A DNA stretch of 64,000 nucleotides. It comes from Rhodococcus koreensis. GTDB lineage: Bacteria > Actinomycetota > Actinomycetes > Mycobacteriales > Mycobacteriaceae. The DNA lies in contig NZ_FNSV01000005.1 in the NCBI RefSeq assembly GCF_900105905.1, positions 3,534,001 to 3,598,000 of the forward strand, read 5' to 3'. The position numbers and the translations under genes were made by a program. How positions within the stretch are numbered: the first letter of the stretch is position 1; each line of letters starts with the position of its first letter. The notes beneath the pieces are model-generated. The model saw nothing but the letters and a program-made list of their open reading frames with translations. It did not search any database and was not told the DNA's origin. Positions 50,193 to 59,155 of the stretch are shown here, piece after piece.

Positions 50193-51629
50193 TCACGACG
50201 GGATGGACGCTGCTGCCGTCTCGAGCAGGTGCGGGCGAACGGCTCCGACCGGGCCGAGCTGCTCGTAGGCCCGGGCAACGTCGAGCAGGAACAGGTCGTT
50301 GCCCGGGGCGGCGACGATCTGCACGCCGACCGGCAGACCCTCGGCGCTGAACCCGGCGGGGACGGAGATCGCGGGGCACCCCAGCACCGTCACGGTCAGC
50401 GCCGACGTCATCCAGTCGAGGTAGTCGTCGCAGCGGCGGCCGTCGACCGCCGCCGGGTACTCGAGTTCGGCGTCGAACGGCAGCACCTGGGACACGGGCA
50501 TCACCAGGACGTCGTGGCGGGAGAAGAATTCGACGGCGCGAGCCTGGATCTCCGCCTGGGCCACCATGGCTTTCGCGATGTCGTCTGCGGAGAGCCGGTC
50601 CGCCTGCCGGATGTTGTCGAGCAGCGACGGCTTCAGCAGTTCGGGGGTGGCGTCGGCGCGGTCACCGAGGTCGATCTTGAACCGCCACGCCCGCAGGGTG
50701 CGGAACACCCACTCGGCGTCGGGAATCGACGGCGCGTCCTCGGCGACGACCGCACCCGCGGCGGCAAAGATCGACGACTGGCGGTCGTGGATCTCGCGGA
50801 CCGGCGCGTCCACCGGGAAGAGGCCGTTCAGATCCGCGGACACCGCGACACGCAGACCCTGCAGGCCGGCGACACCGTGCCGGGGCGCGAGCGCATCGGC
50901 ACTGAGCGAGCTGCGGATCCGCGCGTCGGGTCCGGAGATCACCGACAGCAGCAGTTCCAGGTCGTCGACGTTGCGGGCCATCGGCCCCTGCGTCACCAGT
51001 GCGTCCCAGGGCGCGCTGTTGGGCCAGCACGGCACGCGGCCGGGCGTGGGGCGCAGTCCGACGACGTTGCAGAACGACGCCGGGTTGCGCAGCGAACCGC
51101 CCATGTCGCTGCCGTCGGCGAGCGGAATCAGTCCCGCGCCCAGTGCGGCTGCGGCGCCGCCGCTCGAGCCACCCGCGCTCCTGGTGGGGTCGTACGGGTT
51201 GGTGGTGGTCCCGAAGACGGGGTTGAACGTGTGCGATCCGGCGGCGAACTCGGGAACGTTCGTCTTGCCGACCGTGACGGCGCCGGCCGCGGTGACGCGT
51301 TCGGCGATCAGCTCACTGGTCTGGGGCACGTTGTCGACGAGCAGGGGCGAACCGGCGACCGTGGGGAATCCAGCGACGTCGTGAGTGTCCTTGAATGCGA
51401 ACGGAAGTCCGTGCAGCGGACCCACAGGGTCGCCGGCGGCCGTCTGCGCGTCGGCGGCGGCGGCGGTGGCGTGCGCGCGGTCCAGGTCGAGGCTGACGAG
51501 CGCGTTGACCGTCGGATTCACCTGTGCGATCCGGTCCGTGTGCAGGGCGAGTAGCTCGCGGGCCGAGATGTCCCTGCTGCGGAGTGCGGTGAGCATCTCA
51601 CGCGCGGTCGAGTAGTGGTCGAGGGTCAT
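50193..51629 (-). CDS. amidase (amidase-signature family), copy 2
   Basis: The 478-residue protein has Lys in PFAFKDTHD near residue 80, the amidase-signature SAGGSSGGAAAALGAGL, and the cis-Ser in GSDMGGSLRNP. The overall sequence parallels the amidase at 9157, including FRTLRAW, a DYLDWM segment and a common Ser loop. ATG 51629 overlaps the SSS-symporter stop by four bases, so the symporter and amidase are coupled; uptake and hydrolysis of the same amide is the likely logic. The long open frame through to 52721 is shadow coding within the symporter gene. Substrate unknown. Confidence 0.9.
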   Translation of the reverse strand: MTLDHYSTAREMLTALRSRDISARELLALHTDRIAQVNPTVNALVSLDLDRAHATAAAADAQTAAGDPVGPLHGLPFAFKDTHDVAGFPTVAGSPLLVDNVPQTSELIAERVTAAGAVTVGKTNVPEFAAGSHTFNPVFGTTTNPYDPTRSAGGSSGGAAAALGAGLIPLADGSDMGGSLRNPASFCNVVGLRPTPGRVPCWPNSAPWDALVTQGPMARNVDDLELLLSVISGPDARIRSSLSADALAPRHGVAGLQGLRVAVSADLNGLFPVDAPVREIHDRQSSIFAAAGAVVAEDAPSIPDAEWVFRTLRAWRFKIDLGDRADATPELLKPSLLDNIRQADRLSADDIAKAMVAQAEIQARAVEFFSRHDVLVMPVSQVLPFDAELEYPAAVDGRRCDDYLDWMTSALTVTVLGCPAISVPAGFSAEGLPVGVQIVAAPGNDLFLLDVARAYEQLGPVGAVRPHLLETAAASIPS

Positions 51630-53098
51630 TTCGAGGTCTCCAGGATCGGGGCGGTGGCCGGACGGTCTTCCGACGGCGCGGGGGTCGGGGGGCGGGGACG
51701 GGCGAGGCGAACCACGGTCTCGACCGCGGCGATCACCGCGAGGTTGAGGACCAGGCCGCAGATGCCCGCGTCGATGTTGGCGAGGTTGAGGTCGAACACG
51801 GTCATCACGATGACGGTGAGCATTCCCACGAGCAGACCGGCGAACACGGATTGCTTGGCGAGCAGCGGCTTCTCGGGTAGGGCGAGCGCCAGGCCGGGGG
51901 CGAGCTGGCTGAGACCGCCGAACGTGAGCAGCAGCAGATTGGCCAGCAGGTCGGGGCGGGTCAGGCCGAGCACCAGAGCCATGGTGGCGGCGGCGATCAC
52001 GACGAGGTGGTTGAACCGGAGCTTCGTCCGCTCGCTCTCGATCTTCACCAGGTTGTGCGAGGCCAGGGTGGAGATTCCGATGCAGATGGCGCCGGCGGGC
52101 AGCATCGCGGCGGAGGCGGCGGCGATCGCGATCAGGCCGAGCGCCCAGTTCGGCAGCGCTCCCCCGGCCAGCGTGAGCAGGACGGCGTTGCTGCTGGTGT
52201 TCGGATTCAGTGCGAGGATCCCGACGAAACCCAGCATGATCGGGAGGATCATGACCACCTGGTACATCGGCAGAAAAGTGTTGTTGGAGCGGATCACCCG
52301 GCCGTTCTTCGCGGCGAGCAGCGGCGGCCACAGGTGCGGGGTGGTGAGGAAGCCGCAGCCGATCGCGGAGATGAGCAGGCTGGTGGTCCACCAGACCTTG
52401 TCGTAGTCGCCGGGGTTCACGGTCAGCATCTCGCTGTGGGTCTGCGCGATCTGGCCGAACACGTCGCCGATGCCACCGGCGAAGTGCAGCGGGATCACGA
52501 TGGACAGCACCACGACGGCGAGCAGGATCAGGACGTCCTTGACGTAGGCGGTGCGCGCCAGGCCGTGGATGCCCGCCCACAGCACGAACCCGACGACGAG
52601 GACGGTCGCGACGATCATGCTCAGCGTGCCCGAACTCGCGCTGCCCGTGACGAGGCGGACGATGAGGCCGAGTCCGGTGATCTGCAACTGCAGATACGGC
52701 AGCAGGAAGATGATGCCGCACAACGCGACCAGCCGGCCGAGGAGCGGGCTGCGGTAGCGGTCGGCGAAGAAGTCGGCCTGGGTGATGTACCCGCGATCCT
52801 TGCTGAGCTTCCAGATCCGCGGTCCGATGAAATACAGGGCCACGTAGCCGAGCGGGATGTACGGGATGGCGTAGGTGGCGCCGATGCCCGCGGTGAACGC
52901 GATACCGGCGACGCCGAGGAACGTGAACGTGGTGAACGATTCACCGGCTTCCAGGAAGAAGCTGGTGACCACACCGAAGTTCCGCTTGCCGACCGTCCAC
53001 TCGCTCAGGCTCTGAGCGCGTGTCCGGTGTCCGCCGACGGCGATCACGGCGAGACCGATCATGCCTGCCAGGGTGATCCACAGAGCCGAGTTCGTCAT
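51626..53098 (-). CDS. sodium:solute symporter (SSS family)
   Basis: The 490-residue membrane protein starts MTNSALWITLAGMIGLAVIAV and has about 13 helices. It has SFFLEAGESFTTFTFLGVAG (helix 2 with Na+-binding residues in this family) and YLQLQITGLGLIV. SSS carriers couple Na+ to uptake of sugars, amino acids, pantothenate, urea or organic acids. Its start overlaps the DUF3311 gene stop by four bases, and its stop overlaps the amidase start, so all three form one tight operon. The partner amidase points to an amide or carbamoyl compound as cargo. Confidence 0.92.
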   Translation of the reverse strand: MTNSALWITLAGMIGLAVIAVGGHRTRAQSLSEWTVGKRNFGVVTSFFLEAGESFTTFTFLGVAGIAFTAGIGATYAIPYIPLGYVALYFIGPRIWKLSKDRGYITQADFFADRYRSPLLGRLVALCGIIFLLPYLQLQITGLGLIVRLVTGSASSGTLSMIVATVLVVGFVLWAGIHGLARTAYVKDVLILLAVVVLSIVIPLHFAGGIGDVFGQIAQTHSEMLTVNPGDYDKVWWTTSLLISAIGCGFLTTPHLWPPLLAAKNGRVIRSNNTFLPMYQVVMILPIMLGFVGILALNPNTSSNAVLLTLAGGALPNWALGLIAIAAASAAMLPAGAICIGISTLASHNLVKIESERTKLRFNHLVVIAAATMALVLGLTRPDLLANLLLLTFGGLSQLAPGLALALPEKPLLAKQSVFAGLLVGMLTVIVMTVFDLNLANIDAGICGLVLNLAVIAAVETVVRLARPRPPTPAPSEDRPATAPILETSK

Positions 53099-53364
53099 CG
53101 GAGACTCGCTTCCTCGAGGCGGAGGCCGTCCTCGAACGGCCGGACGAGGCCGAACTCCACCGCCGCCAGCGCGGGCAGCAGCAGGAGCACCCACGCCGAG
53201 CACCAGACGAGCAGCCGGGGCATGCCCAGCCACAGATCGGCCGTGTTCACAAACGGCAGCCACACGGCGGTGACGAGCGCGAGCACCGGGGCGACCGGGA
53301 CGAGCAGCAGCCAGCGGCGCTGCGGCGAATCCTCGATCGCCCCGAGAATGGCTTCTCGTTGCAT
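53095..53364 (-). CDS. DUF3311 small membrane partner of SSS symporter
   Basis: The 89-residue protein starts MQREAILGAIEDSPQRRW at ATG 53364, with AAGGAAC upstream. It contains two hydrophobic helices (LLLVPVAPVLALVTAVWLPF and LLVWCSAWVLLLLPALAAVE), the size and topology of DUF3311 proteins that are encoded beside SSS carriers. It probably assists stability or assembly of the carrier. The start codon follows a 151-base stretch from the Lrp gene. The open frame to 53457 would add an unusual Cys-rich leader. Confidence 0.85.
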   Translation of the reverse strand: MQREAILGAIEDSPQRRWLLLVPVAPVLALVTAVWLPFVNTADLWLGMPRLLVWCSAWVLLLLPALAAVEFGLVRPFEDGLRLEEASLR

Positions 53365-53515
53365 GCTGTTCCTTCTTCCATCCAGGGAGTAGAGGAAGCA
53401 TGCGTGGTGCGGATCACAGCACTCAACCGCTGAGGGAGGTTCGGCGAAATCGGCCACCCACCTGTCGGAGATCGCAATCAGACGCGTCGGAGGGGCCGTC
53501 TGATGTCGAAATCCG

Positions 53516-54466
53516 TCACATCACCCTGCCGCTGCGCTTGACCGCCTGCACCACCATGTTGGTTTCCAGCGCCAGCGCGTCCGCCACCCACGGGGCGGTG
53601 GTGATGTAGTCGTAGAGCACCGACTCGTCGGGTGCGGCGATGTTCGCGACCACCTGGTACTCGCCGGCCGTGCCCGCGGCGTACCGCACGTAGGGCATCT
53701 CGAGCATTCCCCGCACCAGCGGTTCGATCCGGTTGCGCTGGGTCTTGATGAACAGCATCGCCTCGGCCCGCAGCCCGAACAGTGCCGGATCCACCACCAC
53801 CCGGAGACTGATCGCCCCCTCGGTGAGCAGCGACTGGACGCGTCGCCGCGCCGTCGCCTCGGACACCCCCGCGGTCCGGGCGAGGGCCGTGGTGCCCACC
53901 CGCCCGTTCTGCATGAGTTCGCGGATGATGGTGCGGTCGATGGGATCCCGGGTTCCGCGTTCCAGGTCGGTGAGGAACGACGCCGGAGGCGCGACCCCGC
54001 CGATCGATTCCTTCTCGGCGGGGGTCAGCACCCCGGCCTCCCATTCACGGACCGTGCGGAAGTACCGCAGCACGGGGTCCGTCCAGCTCCGGACGACGCC
54101 CATCGTCGCGGGCAGTTCGTCCATGACGAGTTTCGGCAGGCGGTCCCGCGACACGTGGATCTCGGCCACGCAGTCGGCGGTGCCGGTGAGGATGTACACG
54201 AAGATGCAGTCACTGCGCTGGGCGAGGGCGCTCGCCGCCACCCGCACCGTTCCCGGGGAGCACTGGAGACGGACGATCGCGGTGCCGCCGCTGTTCGCGA
54301 CGGCGGTGACGGCCACTCGGCCGGACTCGAGGAGCGCGATGCCGTGCCGGGTCACGTTCCGCTCGGGTTCGCCGAGCGCCTGGGCGATCCGACTCCACGA
54401 GCACCGCCCGTCGACCTGGAGGGCGGCGACGATCCGCTGATCGAGCGAGAACCTGCGTTCGGTCAT
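53516..54466 (-). CDS. two-HTH Lrp/AsnC-family transcriptional regulator
   Basis: The 316-residue protein is about twice the usual Lrp length. It has two HTH units: SLDQRIVAALQVDGRCSWSR near the start, and DRTIIRELMQNGRVGTTALA with VSEATARRRVQSLL near residue 175. Each is followed by a beta-alpha sandwich (RAM-like) domain. Double Lrp-type regulators occur in actinomycetes. It lies upstream of, and in the same orientation as, the DUF3311-SSS-amidase operon and is the likely regulator of it. ATG 54466 gives MTERRFSLDQR; an upstream frame start at 54499 lacks a ribosome site. Confidence 0.88.
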   Translation of the reverse strand: MTERRFSLDQRIVAALQVDGRCSWSRIAQALGEPERNVTRHGIALLESGRVAVTAVANSGGTAIVRLQCSPGTVRVAASALAQRSDCIFVYILTGTADCVAEIHVSRDRLPKLVMDELPATMGVVRSWTDPVLRYFRTVREWEAGVLTPAEKESIGGVAPPASFLTDLERGTRDPIDRTIIRELMQNGRVGTTALARTAGVSEATARRRVQSLLTEGAISLRVVVDPALFGLRAEAMLFIKTQRNRIEPLVRGMLEMPYVRYAAGTAGEYQVVANIAAPDESVLYDYITTAPWVADALALETNMVVQAVKRSGRVM

Positions 54467-54640
54467 TGCAGAAGCCTGCCCTCCATGCCACGTGTGCATG
54501 CGATGTTAGGCCAGTCGTTGACGTCGAGAACTCCGATCCGGTCGCGGGCCGAATCGCACCCGCGCATGGATGATCGAAACCGCTGGACTGCAGGGCAATA
54601 CGCCCCGCTCTCGGACCGCCGGCCGAGAAGGTGAGCCGCC

Positions 54641-54659
54641 AAAGGTTAGGCTAACCGTA
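54641..54659. promoter_or_regulatory. IdeR/DtxR iron box upstream of dhbC
   Basis: The 13-base core GGTTAGGCTAACC is an exact match to the core of the 19-base IdeR/DtxR consensus, and the whole site matches 15 of 19 positions. It is centred about 79 bases before the dhbC ATG, followed by GTATAT, a possible -10. Iron-loaded IdeR would repress the dhbCAE operon. Confidence 0.9.
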
Positions 54660-54728
54660 TATGGTCGGGGTGTGACGGTACGCATCGCGACGCGCGCCGC
54701 AGTTGTCCACTACGAAAGGTGATCGCAC

Positions 54729-55871
54729 ATGCAGTCGACGGCCGTTGCCGGGTCCGCAGAGACTTCGGCGGACCTTCCGCCGGGCGCGCCGTTCGTCCTC
54801 TCCCGCCCGCACGGCACCGTAATCGCCGACGGCATCCGCACCGGTTTCGACTCCGCCCGCGACGCCGCCGCGGCCCTGAAGAGCGGCACCGTGACCTCGG
54901 TGGCCGGGGCACTCGCCTTCGACCCCTCCCACCCCGCCGCACTGGTCGCGCCGCAGACGCTGCGTCATCACCCGGGAAGCTGGGCTCCTCGCCTGCAGAC
55001 GATTCCGCACGTGCGCGCCGGAACGTCGGTCCCCCCGGAGGACGAGCACCTCGCCCGCGTCGCCGCCGCGATCCATGTGCTGCGCGAACCCGAGGCCGCA
55101 CTGCACAAGGTGGTGCTCGCCCGATCGGTCGTCCTGCACGCCGAAGAACCGTTGCACCCGCACACGCTGCTCGCCCGGCTCGTCGCGAACGACCTCGGCG
55201 GCAACGGCTTCAGCGTCGACCTGGGCTCCGCGGGCACCGGATGGTCGGGACGGCACCTCGTCGGCTCGAGCCCGGAGGTACTCATCCGCCGCCGCGGCGA
55301 CACCGTGACCTGCCATCCTCTCGCCGGCTCGGCTCCCCGGCACGCCGACCCCGAGATCGACCGGCAGACAGCGGAGAACCTCGCCTCCTCGGAGAAGAAC
55401 CTGCGTGAGCACGCCCTCGTCGTCGACGCGCTGCGCGCGAGCCTCGAACCGTTCTGCACCGAACTCGACATCCCCGACCGGCCCACCCTCACCAGCACAC
55501 CGCAACTGTGGCACCTCGGCACACCCGTGGCGGGACGGCTGCGGGACCGCTCGGTGACCGCGCTGGACCTGGCCGTCGCCGTGCACCCGACACCGGCGGT
55601 GTGCGGCACCCCCACCGACGCCGCGCGTACGCTGATCGGCGAACTCGAGGGCGACCGCGGCTTCTACGCCGGCGCCGTGGGCTGGGCCGACGCCGACGGT
55701 GACGGCGAATGGATGGTCACCATCCGGTGCGCGCAGATCGACGCCGACGGCACCACCGTCACGGCGTACGCGGGCGGGGGCATCGTCGCCGCGTCCGAAC
55801 CGGACGACGAACTCGCCGAGACCACAACCAAACTGGGCACCGTCCTCGCGGCACTGGGACTTCCCCGATGA
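54729..55871 (+). CDS. dhbC: isochorismate synthase (siderophore branch)
   Basis: The 380-residue chorismate-using enzyme has the segments LHKVVLARSVVLHAEEPL, HLVGSSPEVLIRR, HPLAGSAPRHADPE (active-site region), SEKNLREHALVVDALR and FYAGAVGWADADGDGEW. The order and length fit EntC/DhbC-type isochorismate synthases that convert chorismate to isochorismate with Mg2+. ATG 54729 follows AAAGGTG. An IdeR box is upstream, and the stop overlaps dhbA by four bases. Isochorismatase (DhbB), the next pathway enzyme, is not in this window. Confidence 0.93.
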   Translation: MQSTAVAGSAETSADLPPGAPFVLSRPHGTVIADGIRTGFDSARDAAAALKSGTVTSVAGALAFDPSHPAALVAPQTLRHHPGSWAPRLQTIPHVRAGTSVPPEDEHLARVAAAIHVLREPEAALHKVVLARSVVLHAEEPLHPHTLLARLVANDLGGNGFSVDLGSAGTGWSGRHLVGSSPEVLIRRRGDTVTCHPLAGSAPRHADPEIDRQTAENLASSEKNLREHALVVDALRASLEPFCTELDIPDRPTLTSTPQLWHLGTPVAGRLRDRSVTALDLAVAVHPTPAVCGTPTDAARTLIGELEGDRGFYAGAVGWADADGDGEWMVTIRCAQIDADGTTVTAYAGGGIVAASEPDDELAETTTKLGTVLAALGLPR

Positions 55872-56638
55872 GCGGCACGACACTGGTCGTCGGGGCGGCG
55901 CAGGGCATCGGGCGGGCCACCGCCGTCACCCTGTCGCGGTCCGGTCACCGCCTGGTACTGCTCGATCGGGACGCCGACGGCCTCGCCGCCACCGCCGCAC
56001 TGCTCGACGCCCCTCCGCTCGGCACCGCCGTCACCGACATCCGCGACACCGCCGCGGTCACGGACACGGTCCGCCGGATCGAGGACGAGCACGGTCCCGT
56101 CACCGCTCTCGCGCACGTGGCCGGGGTACTCGAAACCGGGTCGGTGCTCGACGCCGATCCCGCGAGCTGGCAGCGCGTGTTCGACGTCAACGTCACCGGC
56201 CTCGTCAACGTGTTGCGGGCCGTCGGCACCGGAATGCGGGACCGCTCAGCCGGTTCCATCGTCGTGGTCGGCTCCAACGCAGCGGGCGTCCCCCGCACCG
56301 GGATGGGCGCGTACGGCGCGTCCAAGGCCGCCGTCGCGATGATCGTCCGGGTACTCGGCCTCGAGCTGGCCGAATACGGGATCCGCGCCAACATCGTCGC
56401 CCCCGGCTCGACGGACACCGCGATGCAGCGGTCACTGTGGTCGGACCCCGACGACGACACCGGGGCGCGCGGCGCGATCGACGGCGACCTGGGCTCGTTC
56501 AAGGTCGGCATCCCGCTGGGTCGCATCGCCGACGCGGCCGACATCGCCGACTCCGTCGAGTTCCTCCTGTCGGATCGCGCGCGGCACATCACCATGCAGG
56601 CGCTCTACGTCGACGGCGGCGCTACCCTCCAAGCCTGA
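55868..56638 (+). CDS. dhbA: 2,3-dihydro-2,3-dihydroxybenzoate dehydrogenase
   Basis: The 256-residue SDR begins MSGTTLVVGAAQGIGRATAV (Rossmann motif). It has LAHVAG, the active-site VGSNAAGVP and YGASKAAVAM (Tyr-xxx-Lys), and a C-terminal RHITMQALYVDGGATL. In this position between dhbC and dhbE it should oxidise 2,3-dihydro-2,3-dihydroxybenzoate to 2,3-dihydroxybenzoate with NAD. ATG 55868 overlaps the dhbC stop by four bases; the upstream open frame lies in dhbC. Co-regulated by iron through the upstream IdeR box. Confidence 0.92.
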   Translation: MSGTTLVVGAAQGIGRATAVTLSRSGHRLVLLDRDADGLAATAALLDAPPLGTAVTDIRDTAAVTDTVRRIEDEHGPVTALAHVAGVLETGSVLDADPASWQRVFDVNVTGLVNVLRAVGTGMRDRSAGSIVVVGSNAAGVPRTGMGAYGASKAAVAMIVRVLGLELAEYGIRANIVAPGSTDTAMQRSLWSDPDDDTGARGAIDGDLGSFKVGIPLGRIADAADIADSVEFLLSDRARHITMQALYVDGGATLQA

Positions 56639-56674
56639 CCGCCCCGAACAGCCGTGCCCGTGAAAGGACTTTCG

Positions 56675-58327
56675 ATGACCACGAGCGTTCGCGCTCCCCT
56701 GGAGACCACCACCGGCTATCCCGCCGAACTCGTCGCACGGTACCGTGCCGCCGGGTACTGGACGGACGAGACGTTCCAGCAGTTCCTGGGCGCCCGCGCC
56801 GAGCGATTCGGGGACGCGATCGCCGTGACCGGACCGGACGCGTCCGGGACCGACCGCGCCCTCACCTACCGGGAACTGTCCGACCGCGCCGACCGGCTCG
56901 CCGCCGGGCTGCAGTCGTCGGGGGTGCAGCCCGGCGATCGGGTGGTGGTGCAACTGCCGAACATCGTCGAGTACGTCGAGGTGATCTTCGCGGTCTTCCG
57001 GCTCGGCGCCCTGCCGGTGTTCGCGTTGCCCGCGCACCGCTCCCAGGAGATCTCCTACTTCTGCAGTTTCGCCGACGCCGCGGCCTACGTCGTCACCGAC
57101 ACGCACGCCGGTTTCGACTATCGCACGCTCGCCCGCGACGTGGTGGCGTCGGCGGAGAACCCGCCGACAGTCTTCGTGGCCGGGGACGCGGAGGAGTTCA
57201 CCTCCCTCGACGAACTGCGCACGGCGGACCCGATCTCGGACGAGCCGGCGGCAGGTCCGGAATCCGTGGCATTCCTGCAGCTCTCCGGCGGAACGACCGG
57301 GGTGTCGAAGCTGATCCCGCGCACCCACACCGACTACCTGTACTCGGTGCGTGAGTCGGACCGCATCTGCGGTATCGACGAGAACACCCGCCTGCTGGTC
57401 GTTCTCCCTGCGGCGCACAACTTCCCGATGAGCTCCCCCGGCATCCTCGGCGTGCTGCACGCCGGTGGCCGCGTGGTGCTCGCACCGGATCCGAGTCCCG
57501 ACACCGCGTTCGCGCTCATCGAGCGGGAGGGCGTCACGATCGCGTCGCTGGTGCCGCCGCTCGCGTTGGCGTGGCTGTCCGCCGCCGCCCGCACGGAACG
57601 GGACATCTCGAGTCTCGAGGTGCTGCAGGTCGGTGGCGCGAAGTTCAGCGCCGAGGCCGCCAAGCGGGTGCGGCCCGAACTCGAGTGCACGCTGCAGCAG
57701 GTCTTCGGGATGGCCGAGGGACTGGTCAACTACACCCGGCTCGACGACCCGGAAGACACGATCGTCACCACCCAGGGCCGGCCGATCAGCCCCGACGACG
57801 AGGTGCGGGTCGTCGACGACCACGGCGAACCCGTCCCGAGCGGCACGTCCGGTCATCTGCTCACCCGCGGCCCCTACACCATCCGCGGGTACTACCGGGC
57901 CCCCGAACACAATTCGACGGCGTTCACCGAGGACGGCTTCTACCGCACCGGCGACATCGTCCGCCTCACCGACGACGGCTATCTCGTCGTCGAGGGCCGC
58001 GCGAAGGACCAGATCAACCGCGGCGGCGAGAAGGTGGCCGCGGAAGAGGTCGAGAACCATCTGCTCGTGCACCCCGCCGTCGCCGACGTCGCGGTCGTGT
58101 CGATGCCCGACCAGTACCTCGGCGAACGCAGTTGCGCGTTCGTCGTCGTCCAGGGCGAGCAGCCGAAGGCCGTGGAACTCAAGAAGTTCGTCCGCGGCCG
58201 CGGACTCGCCGACTACAAGGTGCCCGACAAGGTGGTGTTCGTCGACGAGTTCCCGGTCACCGGTATCGGCAAGATCAGCAAGTCGGAACTGCGCCGGGCA
58301 CTGGAGAAGACGTTCGTCAGGTCGTGA
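56675..58327 (+). CDS. dhbE: 2,3-dihydroxybenzoate-AMP ligase
   Basis: The 550-residue adenylate-forming enzyme has LQLSGGTTGVSKLIPRTHTD (P-loop, near residue 202), QVFGMAEGLVNYTRLDD and the C-terminal GRAKDQINRGGEKVAAEEVE. The catalytic Lys is in GIGKISKSELRR. GMAEGLVNYT is characteristic of DhbE/EntE aryl-acid activators. It makes 2,3-dihydroxybenzoyl-AMP and loads it onto an aryl carrier protein of an NRPS not in this window. GAAAGGA precedes ATG 56675. It ends the iron-regulated operon, and the ABC exporter genes follow on the opposite strand. Confidence 0.95.
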   Translation: MTTSVRAPLETTTGYPAELVARYRAAGYWTDETFQQFLGARAERFGDAIAVTGPDASGTDRALTYRELSDRADRLAAGLQSSGVQPGDRVVVQLPNIVEYVEVIFAVFRLGALPVFALPAHRSQEISYFCSFADAAAYVVTDTHAGFDYRTLARDVVASAENPPTVFVAGDAEEFTSLDELRTADPISDEPAAGPESVAFLQLSGGTTGVSKLIPRTHTDYLYSVRESDRICGIDENTRLLVVLPAAHNFPMSSPGILGVLHAGGRVVLAPDPSPDTAFALIEREGVTIASLVPPLALAWLSAAARTERDISSLEVLQVGGAKFSAEAAKRVRPELECTLQQVFGMAEGLVNYTRLDDPEDTIVTTQGRPISPDDEVRVVDDHGEPVPSGTSGHLLTRGPYTIRGYYRAPEHNSTAFTEDGFYRTGDIVRLTDDGYLVVEGRAKDQINRGGEKVAAEEVENHLLVHPAVADVAVVSMPDQYLGERSCAFVVVQGEQPKAVELKKFVRGRGLADYKVPDKVVFVDEFPVTGIGKISKSELRRALEKTFVRS

Positions 58328-58336
58328 CCCGGCCGG

Positions 58337-59155
58337 CTACCGGGACAGTCTCCCCAGCAGCGCGGACGCGACGGCGATCCCGAGCACCGCGGCTGCCACG
58401 AGCACCCCGAAATCGAGCCAGTAGTTGGTCGGCTGGCCGATGAGCAGCCCCCTGAGCGCGGACACCTCGTAGCTCAGCGGGTTGACCCGGCTGATCGCCT
58501 GGACCCATCCCGGCATGAGTTCCACCGGATACAGCGCGTTCGACGCGAAGAACAGCGGCATGGTGATCGCCTGCCCGATCCCCATCAGCCGGTCACGTTT
58601 GAGCACCACCCCCGCGATCGCCACCGACAGGCACGAGAAGAACGCCGCTCCCAGCACCACCACCACGACGACGCCCAGGAGGCGCAGCGGGTTCCACGTC
58701 ATCGCGACGCCGAGCAGCGCCGCCACGACCACCACGACCACGGCCTGGGCCACCGCGCGGACACCGGCCGCGAACGCCTTGCCCGTCACGAGAGCCGCAC
58801 GCGGAGTGGGTGTCACGAGCAATTTGGTGAGGACACCGGCGTCGCGTTCCCAGATGATCTGGATGCCGTAGAAGATCGCGACGAACAGCGCCGACTGCGC
58901 GATGATGCCCGGCGCCAGGTAGTCCAGATAGGGGACGTCGCCGGTCGGGATCGCACGGATGCGGCTGAACGTCTCCCCGAAGATGACGAGCCACAGGATC
59001 GGCTGGATCGCACGGGTCACCAACTCCGTTCGGTCGTGACGGAGTTTCTGCAACTCGACCAGACAGAACGTGGCGATCCGCGAGATCAGCCGGAGCACAC
59101 CCCGGGTCGGCGGTTCACCCCAGACGACGCGCGGTGCGGCGGGCGCTACGGACAT
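58337..59155 (-). CDS. ABC-2 type transporter permease (DrrB-like)
   Basis: The 272-residue membrane protein has six helices with the ABC-2 pattern RAIQPILWLVIFGETFSRI, YLDYLAPGIIAQSALF and IIWERDAGVLTKLLVTPTPR, plus the late NPLSYEVSALRG. It pairs with the ATPase encoded just upstream, whose 3' end overlaps its start. ATG 59155 follows GGGAGG; the frame to 59194 runs back into the ATPase gene. It ends ten bases from dhbE on the opposite strand. The complex likely exports a drug or lipid-like molecule. A role in siderophore export is possible from position only. Confidence 0.9.
   Translation of the reverse strand: MSVAPAAPRVVWGEPPTRGVLRLISRIATFCLVELQKLRHDRTELVTRAIQPILWLVIFGETFSRIRAIPTGDVPYLDYLAPGIIAQSALFVAIFYGIQIIWERDAGVLTKLLVTPTPRAALVTGKAFAAGVRAVAQAVVVVVVAALLGVAMTWNPLRLLGVVVVVVLGAAFFSCLSVAIAGVVLKRDRLMGIGQAITMPLFFASNALYPVELMPGWVQAISRVNPLSYEVSALRGLLIGQPTNYWLDFGVLVAAAVLGIAVASALLGRLSR

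Noticed and set aside
50193..52721. An 842-residue amidase fusion
   Set aside because: The N-terminal part is an Arg/Pro-rich shadow of the SSS symporter gene; the true amidase starts at ATG 51629 with a four-base overlap.
55699..57354. A 551-residue plus-strand open frame across dhbA and dhbE
   Set aside because: Different frame from both intact genes, with no family motif; a GC-bias shadow.
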